From positions 1 to 64,000 of the forward strand of contig JADCGF010000010.1 in the NCBI GenBank assembly GCA_020249145.1: 64,000 nt of DNA, read 5' to 3'. The translations under genes were made by a program, and so were the position numbers. Shown here piece by piece: positions 50,047 to 58,400 of this stretch (the first letter of the stretch is position 1; each line of letters begins with the position of its first letter). This stretch comes from Roseomonas sp. Lineage in GTDB: Bacteria > Pseudomonadota > Alphaproteobacteria > Acetobacterales > Acetobacteraceae. The notes beneath the pieces are model-generated. The model did not search any database and was not told the origin of the DNA. It was given only the letters and a program-made list of their open reading frames with translations.

Positions 50047-51195
50047 TCAGCCTGAAATATCGGGGTCGGTCATGCGCCGGTGTTCTTCCAGCGCGAAGCG
50101 GTCTGTCATGCCAGCGACATAATCGCAAACCACCAGCGCGGCCTTGGCGGAGCCAGCCTCGCCCGCACAGGCGCGCCACAAGGGCGGCAGCATGGCCGGC
50201 CCGCCATGCAGCAGGCTGAACAGCACCTGCACCACGCGCTTCGATTTCGCCATGGTGCGATTGACGCGCCAATGCCGATACATGCGCTGAAACAGGAATT
50301 CACGAATGGCGAGGTTGGCGCGCGCCATGTCGTCCGAAAACACCACCATGGGCCGGTCTGCTGCGCGAATATCGGCAACCGTGGCGGGTTTCAGCGCAGC
50401 CAAGCGCCGCGATGCCTCTGCGGCCACATCGCCCACCATGCGGCTGATCACGCGGCGGATCATCTCAGGCGCTAGGCGCTCCATCGGCGCATCGGGCGCC
50501 GCCTCACGCGCAGCGGCCAGCGCTTCCCCAATCACCGGCAGCGCGCCCACTTCTTCCAGGGTGAACAACCCCGCGCGCAGCCCATCATCCAGATCGTGGT
50601 TATTATAGGCGATGTCATCGGCAATGGCGGCGATTTGCGCCTCGGCGGAAGCATAGCTGGTCAAATCCAGCGCATGGCGCGCATCATATTCGGCGATATA
50701 GGGCGAAGGCCTCCGCAAGGGGCCGTTATGCTTGGCAAGCCCTTCCAGCGTTTCCCAAGTCAGATTCAGGCCATCAAACCCAGCGTAACGGGTTTCGAGT
50801 TGCGTCACGACACGCAAGGACTGCGCGTTATGATCAAACCCGCCATAGGGCTTCATCGCCGCATTCAGCGCATCTTCCCCCGCATGGCCGAAGGGCGGAT
50901 GGCCCAGATCATGCGCCAGCGCCAAAGCCTCCGCCAAATCCTCATCCAGGCGCAACAGCCGTGCAATGGACCGCGCGATTTGCGCCACTTCAATGGAATG
51001 GGTCAGCCGCGTGCGGAAATGATCGCCTTCGTGATAGATGAACACCTGCGTCTTGTATTGCAGGCGCCGAAAGGCGGTCGCGTGGATGATGCGGTCGCGG
51101 TCCCGCTGAAAGGGTGACCGCGCATCGCCCCCCGCTTCCGGGTAAAGCCGCCCGCGAGACGTCTCCGGCAGCACCGCATAGGGGGCAAGGTTCAT
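50047..51195 (-). CDS. dgt: Deoxyguanosinetriphosphate triphosphohydrolase-like protein
   Basis: This encodes 382 residues from ATG at 51195 (AGGGGG just upstream; a start at 51306 would add 37 unlike residues). The HD-domain residues are in RTRLTHSIEVAQIARSIAR and LAHDLGHPPFGHAGEDAL, with a later IADDIAYNNHDLDDGL. The N-terminus SRGRLYPEAGGDARSPFQRDRDRIIHATAFRRLQYKTQVF is characteristic of the dGTPase type 2 subfamily. It hydrolyses dNTP to nucleoside and triphosphate. It is divergent from erpA and precedes argS, the normal alphaproteobacterial order. Confidence 0.95.
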   Translation of the reverse strand: MNLAPYAVLPETSRGRLYPEAGGDARSPFQRDRDRIIHATAFRRLQYKTQVFIYHEGDHFRTRLTHSIEVAQIARSIARLLRLDEDLAEALALAHDLGHPPFGHAGEDALNAAMKPYGGFDHNAQSLRVVTQLETRYAGFDGLNLTWETLEGLAKHNGPLRRPSPYIAEYDARHALDLTSYASAEAQIAAIADDIAYNNHDLDDGLRAGLFTLEEVGALPVIGEALAAAREAAPDAPMERLAPEMIRRVISRMVGDVAAEASRRLAALKPATVADIRAADRPMVVFSDDMARANLAIREFLFQRMYRHWRVNRTMAKSKRVVQVLFSLLHGGPAMLPPLWRACAGEAGSAKAALVVCDYVAGMTDRFALEEHRRMTDPDISG

Positions 51196-51377
51196 GTAGC
51201 CCCCTGCCCTTTGGGCCCAATTGTCGCGGTTCTGGCTGGGGCTTGCATGGAAATCGTGGTTTTCCGTCAAATATCGCGTTTCGAAGCGCTGTAACACCCG
51301 CCGCACAGCCCCCGCAATCTTTGGTGATTGGAAGCGGCGCGCAAACTGCCTATGTTAAGTCCCAAGGAGTCCTCACC

Positions 51378-51731
51378 ATGCCGGATGGCAGCACCAAACC
51401 AGCCAGTTTTCGCGTCACCCCCCGCGCTGCGGCGCAGGTGGCCGATATCGCCGCGCGTGAAGGCCGGCCCGATGCAGGGCTGAGGCTTGCCGTGGAAGCG
51501 GGTGGCTGTTCCGGCTTTCAGTATAAATTCGGCCTGGAAGACGCGCCGGCGCCCGATGATCTGATCGTCGGTGAAGGCAAGGGCCGGGTTTTTGTGGACC
51601 CCGTTTCGCTCGATCTGCTGATGGGCGCTGAATTGGATTGGGCGGAAGCGCTGATCGGCGCGCATTTCGCGATCAATAACCCGCAAGCCAGTTCCGGCTG
51701 CGGCTGCGGTTCTTCCTTCGCGATCGGCTGA
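51378..51731 (+). CDS. erpA: Iron-sulfur cluster insertion protein ErpA
   Basis: This encodes 117 residues, an A-type carrier. The three cysteines that hold the cluster are in EAGGCSGFQYKFGL and the terminal SSGCGCGSSF. It hands [Fe-S] clusters to apo-enzymes. AAGGAGT lies upstream of the ATG. Its stop overlaps the region where the exonuclease III gene begins. Confidence 0.96.
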   Translation: MPDGSTKPASFRVTPRAAAQVADIAAREGRPDAGLRLAVEAGGCSGFQYKFGLEDAPAPDDLIVGEGKGRVFVDPVSLDLLMGAELDWAEALIGAHFAINNPQASSGCGCGSSFAIG

Positions 51732-51736
51732 CCCCC

Positions 51737-52513
51737 CTGCTCAGCCTTTGCACCTTTAACGTCAACTCCATCCGTGCGCGCGCGGCCCATGTCGCGCGGT
51801 TTCTGGAACGCCAGAAGCCCGATCTGGTATTCTTGCAGGAAACCCGCTGCACGGCGGAACAGGTCCCCGCCATGGAATTCGCGGGCCTTGGCTACAGAAC
51901 CCATGCGGTAGGTCAGGCGGGCGGGCGGAATGGCGTCGCAGTGATCTCCCGCATCCCTTTTGAAGTCCTGGCCGAGGCACTACCCGGCGATGCCGAAGAT
52001 ACCCAGGCCCGCTATATTGAAGTGGTGGCGGCGGGCATCCGGGCGGCGGGGATTTACCTACCCAATGGCAATTCGGGCGGCGAAGCCGGCTTCGCTTATA
52101 AGTTAGCTTGGATGGATCGGTTGCGGACTTTGGTTACCGAAAGGCTGGATAGCTTCACCCCCTTCGCAGTGCTTGGCGATTATAATGTCTGCCCGACCGA
52201 GGCCGATCTTGCCCCCGGCGCCCTGCCGGCCACCGATGCGCTGGTTCATCCCGAAAGCCGCGCCAGGTTCCGCGCGCTATTGCATCTGGGCATGACGGAT
52301 GCGCTGCGCGCGCTGCACCCCACTGAGACGCTTTATACCTATTGGGATTACGGCCCCGCTTTTGAAGCCAATCGCGGCCTGCGCATAGACCATGCTTTGC
52401 TCAGCCCGGAATTGGCCGAGCGCCTGGAAGCCTGTGTGGTTGATGTGGCGCCGCGTGCCGAGGCGCAGCCTTCGGACCATACGCCGTTGATCATTACACT
52501 GCGCGACGGGTGA
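51737..52513 (+). CDS. xth: Exodeoxyribonuclease III, apparent CTG start
   Basis: This encodes about 258 residues if initiated at CTG 51737, reading LLSLCTFNVNSIRARAAHVARFL. Catalytic residues are in TFNVNSIRAR (Asn), FLQETRC (Glu), LGDYNVCP (Asp, Asn) and QPSDHTPL (Asp-His). The N-terminal NVNS strand is essential, so translation must begin upstream of it. Yet no ATG, GTG or TTG is in frame between the stop at 51677 and the conserved block; only CTG codons are. The next standard start, TTG 51833, would delete the active-site Asn. Re-initiation after the erpA stop at 51729-51731 is plausible. The enzyme repairs abasic sites. Confidence 0.9.
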   Translation: MLSLCTFNVNSIRARAAHVARFLERQKPDLVFLQETRCTAEQVPAMEFAGLGYRTHAVGQAGGRNGVAVISRIPFEVLAEALPGDAEDTQARYIEVVAAGIRAAGIYLPNGNSGGEAGFAYKLAWMDRLRTLVTERLDSFTPFAVLGDYNVCPTEADLAPGALPATDALVHPESRARFRALLHLGMTDALRALHPTETLYTYWDYGPAFEANRGLRIDHALLSPELAERLEACVVDVAPRAEAQPSDHTPLIITLRDG

Positions 52514-52516
52514 ACT

Positions 52517-53380
52517 TCAACGCAGCGTCCGCCCCAGCCCGGCATCAGCAACCACCACTGTCCGACTCACGGCTCGGATAGGCGCCGAACGATAGGCATC
52601 GAGCCCCCGGCCCGGAGAGCCACCACCCGCAAACCCGCCCCCCACGCCACCGGCAAGCGGGATGATTTGCGCCCTTTCCGCCCGGTTGCCGAGCGAAATC
52701 CCACCAGCACTCGCCAGCGCGACACTGCCCCAGCCGGCGCGCAGCCGCGCCAGCGCCATGGCCTCCGCCGAGCTATCCCCGGCATTGCGCGCTTCCTGTT
52801 CCCAGGCCGCCAGAACCTTTTCCCGGTAAGGCCCCGCCCTTTCGGGCGTTTGCGAATGGTAATGCCCCGCCGCCTGGCGCCAATCTGCCCGACCGCCATT
52901 AAGCTCGGTCAGGAAGCGCGCTGCGTAACGGGCATTGGTCAGCGGATCGAAGGCTTGTTCCAAGGACGCGAAGGCATTGGGGTGGTGATGCAGGTTCACC
53001 TGCATGCAGCCGACATCAATGATCCGCACGCCGCGCGCCTGCAATTGCCGCACATGGGCAATGGCTGCCTCTCGCGTTGGGAAATATTTGCCCTGCCCCT
53101 CCGCGTTGATGGTCCAGGGCCAGGGGGCGAAATGGCCGGTTTCAGGGTCACGTCGGCCGGATTCAACCCGGCCAATGGCCTGGAGCAAGCCGCGGGGCAG
53201 ATTGGCGCCGCGCTCGGCCTCAGCGATGGCGGCGCGACATAAATGCCCTTCGCTGAAGCCCCTGGCGGGCATCAATTGCGCCGCTGCCGTCAATGGCCAA
53301 AGCGCCAAACCAAGCAACGCAGCGCAAAGCAGCGCCAGATCACGCGAAAGGCTCGGAAGGAAGGAGTAGACAACCAGCAT
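52517..53380 (-). CDS. Lytic transglycosylase (SLT domain) with signal peptide
   Basis: This encodes 287 residues. The signal peptide is DLALLCAALLGLALWPLTAAAQ. A compact SLT-like domain (~45-190) includes the catalytic Glu in LLQAIGRVESGRRDPETG, the VGCMQVNLHHHPNAFASLEQAFDP segment and GHYHSQTPERAGPYREKVL, typical of the IagB/flagellar-type transglycosylases. A Gly/Ala-rich C-terminal tail follows. Nearby motB-motA genes suggest, but do not prove, flagellum assembly. It is convergent with xth. Confidence 0.87.
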   Translation of the reverse strand: MLVVYSFLPSLSRDLALLCAALLGLALWPLTAAAQLMPARGFSEGHLCRAAIAEAERGANLPRGLLQAIGRVESGRRDPETGHFAPWPWTINAEGQGKYFPTREAAIAHVRQLQARGVRIIDVGCMQVNLHHHPNAFASLEQAFDPLTNARYAARFLTELNGGRADWRQAAGHYHSQTPERAGPYREKVLAAWEQEARNAGDSSAEAMALARLRAGWGSVALASAGGISLGNRAERAQIIPLAGGVGGGFAGGGSPGRGLDAYRSAPIRAVSRTVVVADAGLGRTLR

Positions 53381-53493
53381 GCCCCGTTCATGGCAAGCCG
53401 CGTGCCAGATTTACCTCTGCCAGCCAGCAGCGACGCAAGAAACCCTTGGTTGATATTGCAAAAACCCGTTTTGCTGCGCTGCAAAAAAATATC

Positions 53494-53522
53494 TTGCAAT
53501 GCCAAAAGCGGATACATATATA
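53494..53522 (+). promoter_or_regulatory. Strong sigma70-type promoter for a small RNA
   Basis: TTGCAA at 53494-53499 and TATATA at 53517-53522 are separated by exactly 17 bases, in an AT-rich patch between two minus-strand genes. No plus-strand gene starts downstream; the first structure is a hairpin starting at 53529, seven bases after the -10 box. Confidence 0.65.
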
Positions 53523-53528
53523 GCGGGC

Positions 53529-53607
53529 GTGCAGTGGTTTCCGCTGCACATTCTTGGACGTTTCCTCCCTAAACTTGGCGGTGCTTTCGGGCACCGCCCT
53601 TTTTTTT
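53529..53607 (+). ncRNA. Predicted ~79-nt small RNA with an anti-Shine-Dalgarno-like stretch
   Basis: Two hairpins flank a single-stranded middle. The first is 53529-53549, nine base pairs (one G-U) with a TTT loop. The second is the terminator hairpin 53577-53598. The ~27-base middle contains TTTCCTCCCT (CCTCCC at 53564-53569), which could pair with ribosome-binding sites. Promoter, compact structure and a strong terminator within 115 bases argue for a real transcript. The layout recalls the alphaproteobacterial trans-acting sRNAs that expose CCUCC motifs; family membership is not established. Confidence 0.6.
53577..53607 (+). terminator. Intrinsic terminator of the small RNA
   Basis: A perfect 8-bp stem GGCGGTGC / GCACCGCC with a six-base loop is followed by C and eight T (53600-53607). 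The T-run is only on the plus strand, so it does not serve the flanking minus-strand genes. Confidence 0.9.
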
Positions 53608-53617
53608 GGCTGGCATT

Positions 53618-54499
53618 CTAGACTGAAGCCAGGAAGTCCCATTCCACGCGTGTCAGGCTTTCAATCAGGCTGGTCATGTCGCGCCGGAGCGGGCCAAAAC
53701 CCGGCAGGCGCTCAATCCGCGCCTCATCCATATAAAGGTTCCGCGCCACTTCGATCTGCAGCGCATGGGTCGCTTCCCGTGGCCGCCCGTAATGGCGCGT
53801 GACAAAGCCCCCCGCATAGGGGTCATTGCGCCTGACCTTATAGCCAAGGCCAAGCAGCGCTTCCTCCACCAGCCGGGTCGCACGCGGCGTACAGGCTGTG
53901 CCATGCGCGTCGCCCAACACAAAATGCGGGGGGTTGGCCAGATGCGCCGGATGGGCGGGCATGGAATGGCAGTCAATCAGCAGGCAATAGCCAAACTTGG
54001 CCCTGGTTTCGGCGATCAGCCCGGCCAGCGCGGCGTGATAGGGTTCCCAACAGGCGCGGATGCGCGCCTCGGCCTCGGCAAAGCTGAGTTTGCGGCGGTA
54101 GATTTGCTCCCCGCCAGTGACAATTCGCGCCAGCGTGCCAAGCCCCGCGCCCACCCTGGGGCTTGCACTATTGACCCAGGGCGGCAATGGATCGGTGAAC
54201 ATGGCCGGGTCCAATTCCCAGGCTTCGCGGTTCACATCGCACCAGACGCGCGGGAAGGAAGCCGCGATCAGGGGCGCACCATGGGCGGGGGCAGCGGAGA
54301 ATAGGTCATCCACGAAGGAATCCTCACTCCGGCGCAGCGCAAGCGAATCCATACGGGTATCCAAAAGCAGTTGGTCCGGATATTGCTGACCCGAATGTGG
54401 CGACGCAAAGACCAGGGGGATGGTCTGCCGTTCGGGCCGCTTGATGAGATACGGTTCACCCTGGGCCGGGCCTTGGGTGGCGTAAATGGGGGTATTCAT
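53618..54499 (-). CDS. N-formylglutamate amidohydrolase family protein
   Basis: This encodes 293 residues. The family pattern is ASPHSGQQYP near the N-terminus, RRSEDSFVDDLF, FPRVWCDVNREAWELDP, a central IDCHSMPAHP and THALQIEVARNLYMDE. His and Glu residues in these blocks are the likely zinc ligands. Members include HutG-type formylglutamate deformylases and related amidohydrolases. No hut genes are near, so the exact substrate is uncertain. It faces away from motB. Confidence 0.9.
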   Translation of the reverse strand: MNTPIYATQGPAQGEPYLIKRPERQTIPLVFASPHSGQQYPDQLLLDTRMDSLALRRSEDSFVDDLFSAAPAHGAPLIAASFPRVWCDVNREAWELDPAMFTDPLPPWVNSASPRVGAGLGTLARIVTGGEQIYRRKLSFAEAEARIRACWEPYHAALAGLIAETRAKFGYCLLIDCHSMPAHPAHLANPPHFVLGDAHGTACTPRATRLVEEALLGLGYKVRRNDPYAGGFVTRHYGRPREATHALQIEVARNLYMDEARIERLPGFGPLRRDMTSLIESLTRVEWDFLASV

Positions 54500-54607
54500 G
54501 GAACAAGTCTCAAAACCACGCCGCGTCCCTTCCGTCAGTCTGGCCCTTTGGCAGTGAGGCCATTCTATGTTAGCGGAAATTAGGCTTTAGGAGCTACACA
54601 GTCTGTC

Positions 54608-55666
54608 ATGGCGCGCAAGGGAAGAGGCTCGCAAAGCGGCGGTGATCTGATCATCGTCAAAAAGGAGGAAGGCGGAGCGCATGCCCATCATGGCGGCGCC
54701 TGGAAGGTTGCCTATGCCGATTTTGTGACGGCGATGATGGCCTTCTTCCTGCTGATGTGGCTGATCAATGCAACCACGGAAGAACAGCGCCGCGGCATCG
54801 CCGATTACTTCAACCCGACCAATGTGCTTTCAAGTTCCCAGTCGGGCTCTGGCCGTCCCTTTGGTGGCCAGACACCAAATGAAAATGCGCCGCTTATGTC
54901 CACCACCGGCACCATCGAAGTGCAGCCCGGCAAGCGCCCGGTGGTAATGGACATCGAAGAAGATGATAGCCGCACCCCGGCTGAACCCGTGCCAAGGCGC
55001 GAAGGCCCAGTTGGTCAGGAAGATGCTGATAATGCGCGCCTTGTGATCCGCACCCCGCCAGGCGCTTTGGCAGGCCCCGAACAGCCACGCGGTGGCCCCG
55101 CGGCCGAGCCTTCACCGGAACAGCGACCGGAAAATGTCGGCGAATTGGAGTTGCGCCAGGAACTCGCCCGACGCGAACGCGAGGCCTTTGAGGCCGCCGC
55201 CGAACAACTCCGCGAAGCAGTGCGTACCGACCCGGCCCTTGCCGACCTCGGCCGCCAATTGCTGATTGAACAAACACCGGAAGGCATGCGCATTCAGTTG
55301 GTGGATGCGGAACGCCAGCCCATGTTCGCCCTGGGTGGCTCGGCGCCCAATGATCGCGCGCGCGCCCTGCTATTGCGCGTGGCGCAGGTGATCCAGCGGT
55401 TGCCCAACCCAATCAGCATCGCGGGCCATACGGATGCCACCCCCTTCCGTGGTGGTGGAGAACGCAGCAATTGGGACCTTTCCACCGAACGCGCCAATGT
55501 CACGCGCCGCCTGCTGATTGACGCGGGTGTCGCGGATAATCGTATCAGAAATCTGACAGGCCATGCAGAACGTGACCTGTTGATGCCGGAACAACCAACA
55601 GCCGCCGCCAATCGCCGTGTTTCCATCACGCTGATCCGTCAGGCGCCGGAGACACCACGCCCATGA
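54608..55666 (+). CDS. motB: Flagellar motor stator protein MotB
   Basis: This encodes 352 residues. The single membrane helix with the proton-accepting Asp is WKVAYADFVTAMMAFFLLMWLINA (~residues 36-60), followed by the plug TTEEQRRGIADYFNP. A long Pro/Glu-rich linker leads to the C-terminal OmpA-like domain (~240-350) with ISIAGHTDATPF and NWDLSTERANVTRRLL, which anchors the stator to peptidoglycan. It is encoded before motA, the reverse of the usual order, and the two overlap as ATGA. Confidence 0.95.
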   Translation: MARKGRGSQSGGDLIIVKKEEGGAHAHHGGAWKVAYADFVTAMMAFFLLMWLINATTEEQRRGIADYFNPTNVLSSSQSGSGRPFGGQTPNENAPLMSTTGTIEVQPGKRPVVMDIEEDDSRTPAEPVPRREGPVGQEDADNARLVIRTPPGALAGPEQPRGGPAAEPSPEQRPENVGELELRQELARREREAFEAAAEQLREAVRTDPALADLGRQLLIEQTPEGMRIQLVDAERQPMFALGGSAPNDRARALLLRVAQVIQRLPNPISIAGHTDATPFRGGGERSNWDLSTERANVTRRLLIDAGVADNRIRNLTGHAERDLLMPEQPTAAANRRVSITLIRQAPETPRP

Positions 55667-56526
55667 TCTCGATTGCTGGTTTTATCTTTCTACTGGTCTG
55701 CGTCTTTGGTGGCTACATTCTTGCCGGCGGCAAGATGGAAATCATCTTGCTGGCGCTACCTTTCGAATTCGCCATCATCGGCGGCGCTGCCTTGGGCGCG
55801 CTGCTCATGGCCAACAGCATGTCAGAGGTGAAGCACATCTTTGGCAGCATCGGTAAAATCCTGAAGGGCGGCAAGTATAAACGCAGGGATTACATGGAAT
55901 TGTTGAGCCTTTTATTCTGGCTCGTGCGGCTTGCGCAAACCAAGGGACCAATGGCGATTGAACCACATATCGAAAAGCCCGAAGAAAGCGCTGCCTTCCA
56001 GAAATTCCCAAATATCCTGAAGGATCGTCACACGGTTGCGATCATTTGCGATTACCTTCGCATGGTCGGCATGAATGCCGATGACCCGCATCAGATCGAA
56101 GATGTGATGGCGCGCGAATTGAAGAAAATGAAGGAAGAGGAATTACACAGCGCCCATGCGCTGCAAAGTGTCGCCGATGCCCTGCCCGCCCTTGGGATTG
56201 TTGCCGCCGTCATGGGCGTCATCAAGACCATGGCGTCCATTGACCAACCACCGGCCATTCTGGGCAAGATGATCGGGAGCGCGCTGGTGGGTACCTTCCT
56301 AGGTGTTCTGCTTGCCTATGGTCTGGTTGGCCCCTTCGCCGCGCGCCTCAAGGCCGTGATCGAGGAGGAGGCGAAGTATTACGAGGTGATCCGCGCCGTG
56401 CTGGTCGCGCATCTGCATGGCAATGCGCCGCAGGTGGCGGTCGAAACCGGGCGCAAGATGGTGCCGACCGATTTGATGCCAAGCTTCCATGAAGTGGAAG
56501 AATCTCTCCAGGAACTGAAATTCTGA
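55663..56526 (+). CDS. motA: Flagellar motor stator protein MotA
   Basis: This encodes 287 residues with four membrane segments (~3-21, 28-48, 170-190, 205-225). The cytoplasmic loop carries YMELLSLLFWLVRLAQTKG and RHTVAIICDYLRMVGM, with the charged residues that contact FliG. The signature ADALPALGIVAAVMGVIKTM and GSALVGTFLGVLLAYGLVGPFA is present. With MotB it forms the proton-driven stator. It starts within the motB stop (ATGA). Confidence 0.95.
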   Translation: MISIAGFIFLLVCVFGGYILAGGKMEIILLALPFEFAIIGGAALGALLMANSMSEVKHIFGSIGKILKGGKYKRRDYMELLSLLFWLVRLAQTKGPMAIEPHIEKPEESAAFQKFPNILKDRHTVAIICDYLRMVGMNADDPHQIEDVMARELKKMKEEELHSAHALQSVADALPALGIVAAVMGVIKTMASIDQPPAILGKMIGSALVGTFLGVLLAYGLVGPFAARLKAVIEEEAKYYEVIRAVLVAHLHGNAPQVAVETGRKMVPTDLMPSFHEVEESLQELKF

Positions 56527-56595
56527 CGCAAATTTTCTGATTGGCCGGAGTATGGCCGACAGCTTGCCCATCGGCGTTTGCTTCGCCGCGCCCGA

Positions 56596-57039
56596 TCAAT
56601 CCCGTGCCGCATCAAGATGCGCGCGCAGCCTTCTGAGATGCGGTAATGTTTCCGCTATCTCAGCATCCGATAGCACCCCCCTTATGGCGGCCATATGGGG
56701 CCCGACTGCGGCAATCGCGCGTTCACGCATGGCGCGCCCGGCATCGGTCAGAAAGACGCGCTTGGCCCGCCCATCCTTCGGATCGGCTTCCACGCGGATC
56801 AGGCCGCGCGCCTCCAGCCGGTGCAGGGTATTGGTCATCGCCGCCTTTGCCGTCTGGAAAGCGCGCGCCAGGGCGCCCGGTGACGCACCATCCCCACGCC
56901 GCACAAGGTGATTGAGAACGGCAAAATGCGGCTGCCGCAGCCCGTCCGGCAGCACGCGTTCCAGGGTATTGCGGGCCAATTGCTCAATGATCGCGATCTC
57001 ATTGAGCAATTGGAAGGTGGGCGGGTCCGTGGGGGTCAC
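56596..57039 (-). CDS. MarR-family transcriptional regulator
   Basis: This encodes 147 residues from GTG 57039, overlapping the nitroreductase stop (GTGA). The winged helix is seen in GLRQPHFAVLNHLVRRGDGASPGALARAFQTAKAAMTNTLHRLEARGLIRVEADPKDGRAKRVFLTDAGRAMRE, with the DxRxxRV wing. It probably represses the operon that contains it and responds to a phenolic or electrophilic compound. An inverted GTTCGAC / GTCGAAC pair upstream of the nitroreductase gene is the likely operator. Confidence 0.93.
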   Translation of the reverse strand: MTPTDPPTFQLLNEIAIIEQLARNTLERVLPDGLRQPHFAVLNHLVRRGDGASPGALARAFQTAKAAMTNTLHRLEARGLIRVEADPKDGRAKRVFLTDAGRAMRERAIAAVGPHMAAIRGVLSDAEIAETLPHLRRLRAHLDAARD

Positions 57040-58166
57040 CCGCGCATTATACGCGTTTCCGCCGGCCAGCGTAGAGCAGTTCGGATGCCCGGCGATGCCG
57101 GATGGCCCAGCCGCCCGAACATTTGCAGCCTTTCACCCGATGCCACGCCTGTCGCGCGGCGCATCGCCTCATGCAGGGGCTCCATTTCCGGGAATTCCTG
57201 TAGCGTCTGGCTTAGTGGATGAATGCCAAGCCCGGCGGCATTCGCCGCCAGATCAAGCCGCAGCCAGTCGCGCCCCGCCTCAAGCTGAGCCACGCGGCCA
57301 TTGCCCAGTGTCGTGGTCCAGACAAAGCAGGGCGAAGCGGCAATGACCGAAAGCGTTGATTGCATCATGAGCCCGAAGGCCTGGCCATTGCGGTCAGCGA
57401 AGGCGGCACGGGTAAGCTGCCCGCGGGCGACCATTTCTTCGACCTGCGGTCCGCCGATACCGATCCCGTCAGGGTTCGCCGCCATCTCGGCCCGCCCCAG
57501 CCGAAACAGGTCTATGCTTTCCTGAAGCGTATGCGGCGTGCCGGCCTCAACGCGGAAGCCATCCTGCGCGATGCCGCGCAATGCCGCGACCCGCGCCGGA
57601 TCGGTCGTGAAGCCAAGGCGCTTCGGATCTGCAAGCGCTGCGGCGAGCGGCGCGGGGTCCGGCACCCGCGACATGTCATAGGGCTGCTTGGCAGAACGGC
57701 GCGTCGGCACGGCGGCAAAAAGCGGGTCGCGCACCCCAGTTCCAGGGCGGAGCGTGACAGCGGCGACCGGCCGCGCATCAAGCCGCCTTCCCGGCAGCCC
57801 CTCGGGGAATAGGGCGATGTCGGCGCCGATGCCCTCCTGCGCCAGGGCCATCCGATAAAGCTCAAGGAAGCCGCCAAGGCCGATCACGATTTGCCGATCG
57901 AAGGGGTCGGTTTCGGGCAGGCGGCGTTCCAGGTCGCAGCGGATCAGCACTTGATCAGCGCCCGCCAATTGGACCAGCCAGGGCTGCCGATTATGCGGGT
58001 TTGGAGCGCGGATGGCGTGCCCGGCGGCACGGATACGGGGATCAGCATGGCGCGTCGCCGGGTCGGCTTCGGGGGCGGGCTGGGCGTTTGCCATGCGCAG
58101 CACCCCGTCCGACAGGACAAGCATGGCGCCGGCAGCGGTGAGGATTTGGCGTCTTTGGATTGTCAT
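57036..58166 (-). CDS. Tat-exported nitroreductase-family protein (Acg-like)
   Basis: This encodes 376 residues. The N-terminus MTIQRRQILTAAGAMLVLSDGVLRMANAQ is a twin-arginine signal. The body resembles two degenerate nitroreductase modules: RAPNPHNRQPWLVQLAGADQVLIRCD near the start, PTRRSAKQPY in the middle and AFGLMMQSTLSVIAAS then LRLDLAANAAGLGIHPLSQTLQEFPEM at the end. These are the FMN-contacting blocks of the Acg/DUF family. The substrate is unknown. It is first in a two-gene operon with a marR gene. Confidence 0.85.
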   Translation of the reverse strand: MTIQRRQILTAAGAMLVLSDGVLRMANAQPAPEADPATRHADPRIRAAGHAIRAPNPHNRQPWLVQLAGADQVLIRCDLERRLPETDPFDRQIVIGLGGFLELYRMALAQEGIGADIALFPEGLPGRRLDARPVAAVTLRPGTGVRDPLFAAVPTRRSAKQPYDMSRVPDPAPLAAALADPKRLGFTTDPARVAALRGIAQDGFRVEAGTPHTLQESIDLFRLGRAEMAANPDGIGIGGPQVEEMVARGQLTRAAFADRNGQAFGLMMQSTLSVIAASPCFVWTTTLGNGRVAQLEAGRDWLRLDLAANAAGLGIHPLSQTLQEFPEMEPLHEAMRRATGVASGERLQMFGRLGHPASPGIRTALRWPAETRIMRG

Positions 58167-58202
58167 GGGTCAACAGGCCTTTGGGCGTGGTCGAACCGAA
58201 TT

Positions 58203-58236
58203 GTTCGACTGCGAACTAAATAGTATAATGTCGAAC
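58203..58236 (-). promoter_or_regulatory. Putative MarR operator/promoter of the nitroreductase-marR operon
   Basis: GTTCGAC (58203-58209) and GTCGAAC (58230-58236) form a 7-base inverted repeat. On the minus strand this reads TTAGTTCGAC, then a TATACT -10-like hexamer (58227-58222), then TTAGTTCGCAGTCGAAC. A repressor bound here would cover the promoter, which is 56 bases upstream of the coding start at 58166. A clear -35 box is not seen. Confidence 0.45.
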
Positions 58237-58374
58237 TAACTGCAATATAAATCTGCGCTGCCGGGCGCAAAGCGGTGGCTGATCGGGTAAAGCTTCGATG
58301 CAGCGCGAAAAACCATTTGAAAACAATCGGTGAAAAATTTTTGCCTTCAGCATCATTTTTTTGCTTGCCAAATT

Positions 58375-58389
58375 GTTCTTGTTTTGTTC
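58375..58389 (+). promoter_or_regulatory. LexA (SOS) box of alphaproteobacterial type
   Basis: GTTC at 58375-58378 and GTTC at 58386-58389 are separated by exactly seven bases (TTGTTTT). That is the direct-repeat LexA site of alphaproteobacteria. A TATACT -10-like hexamer follows at 58391-58396, so bound LexA would block the promoter of the small gene at 58401. Confidence 0.65.
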
Positions 58390-58400
58390 TTATACTCCCC

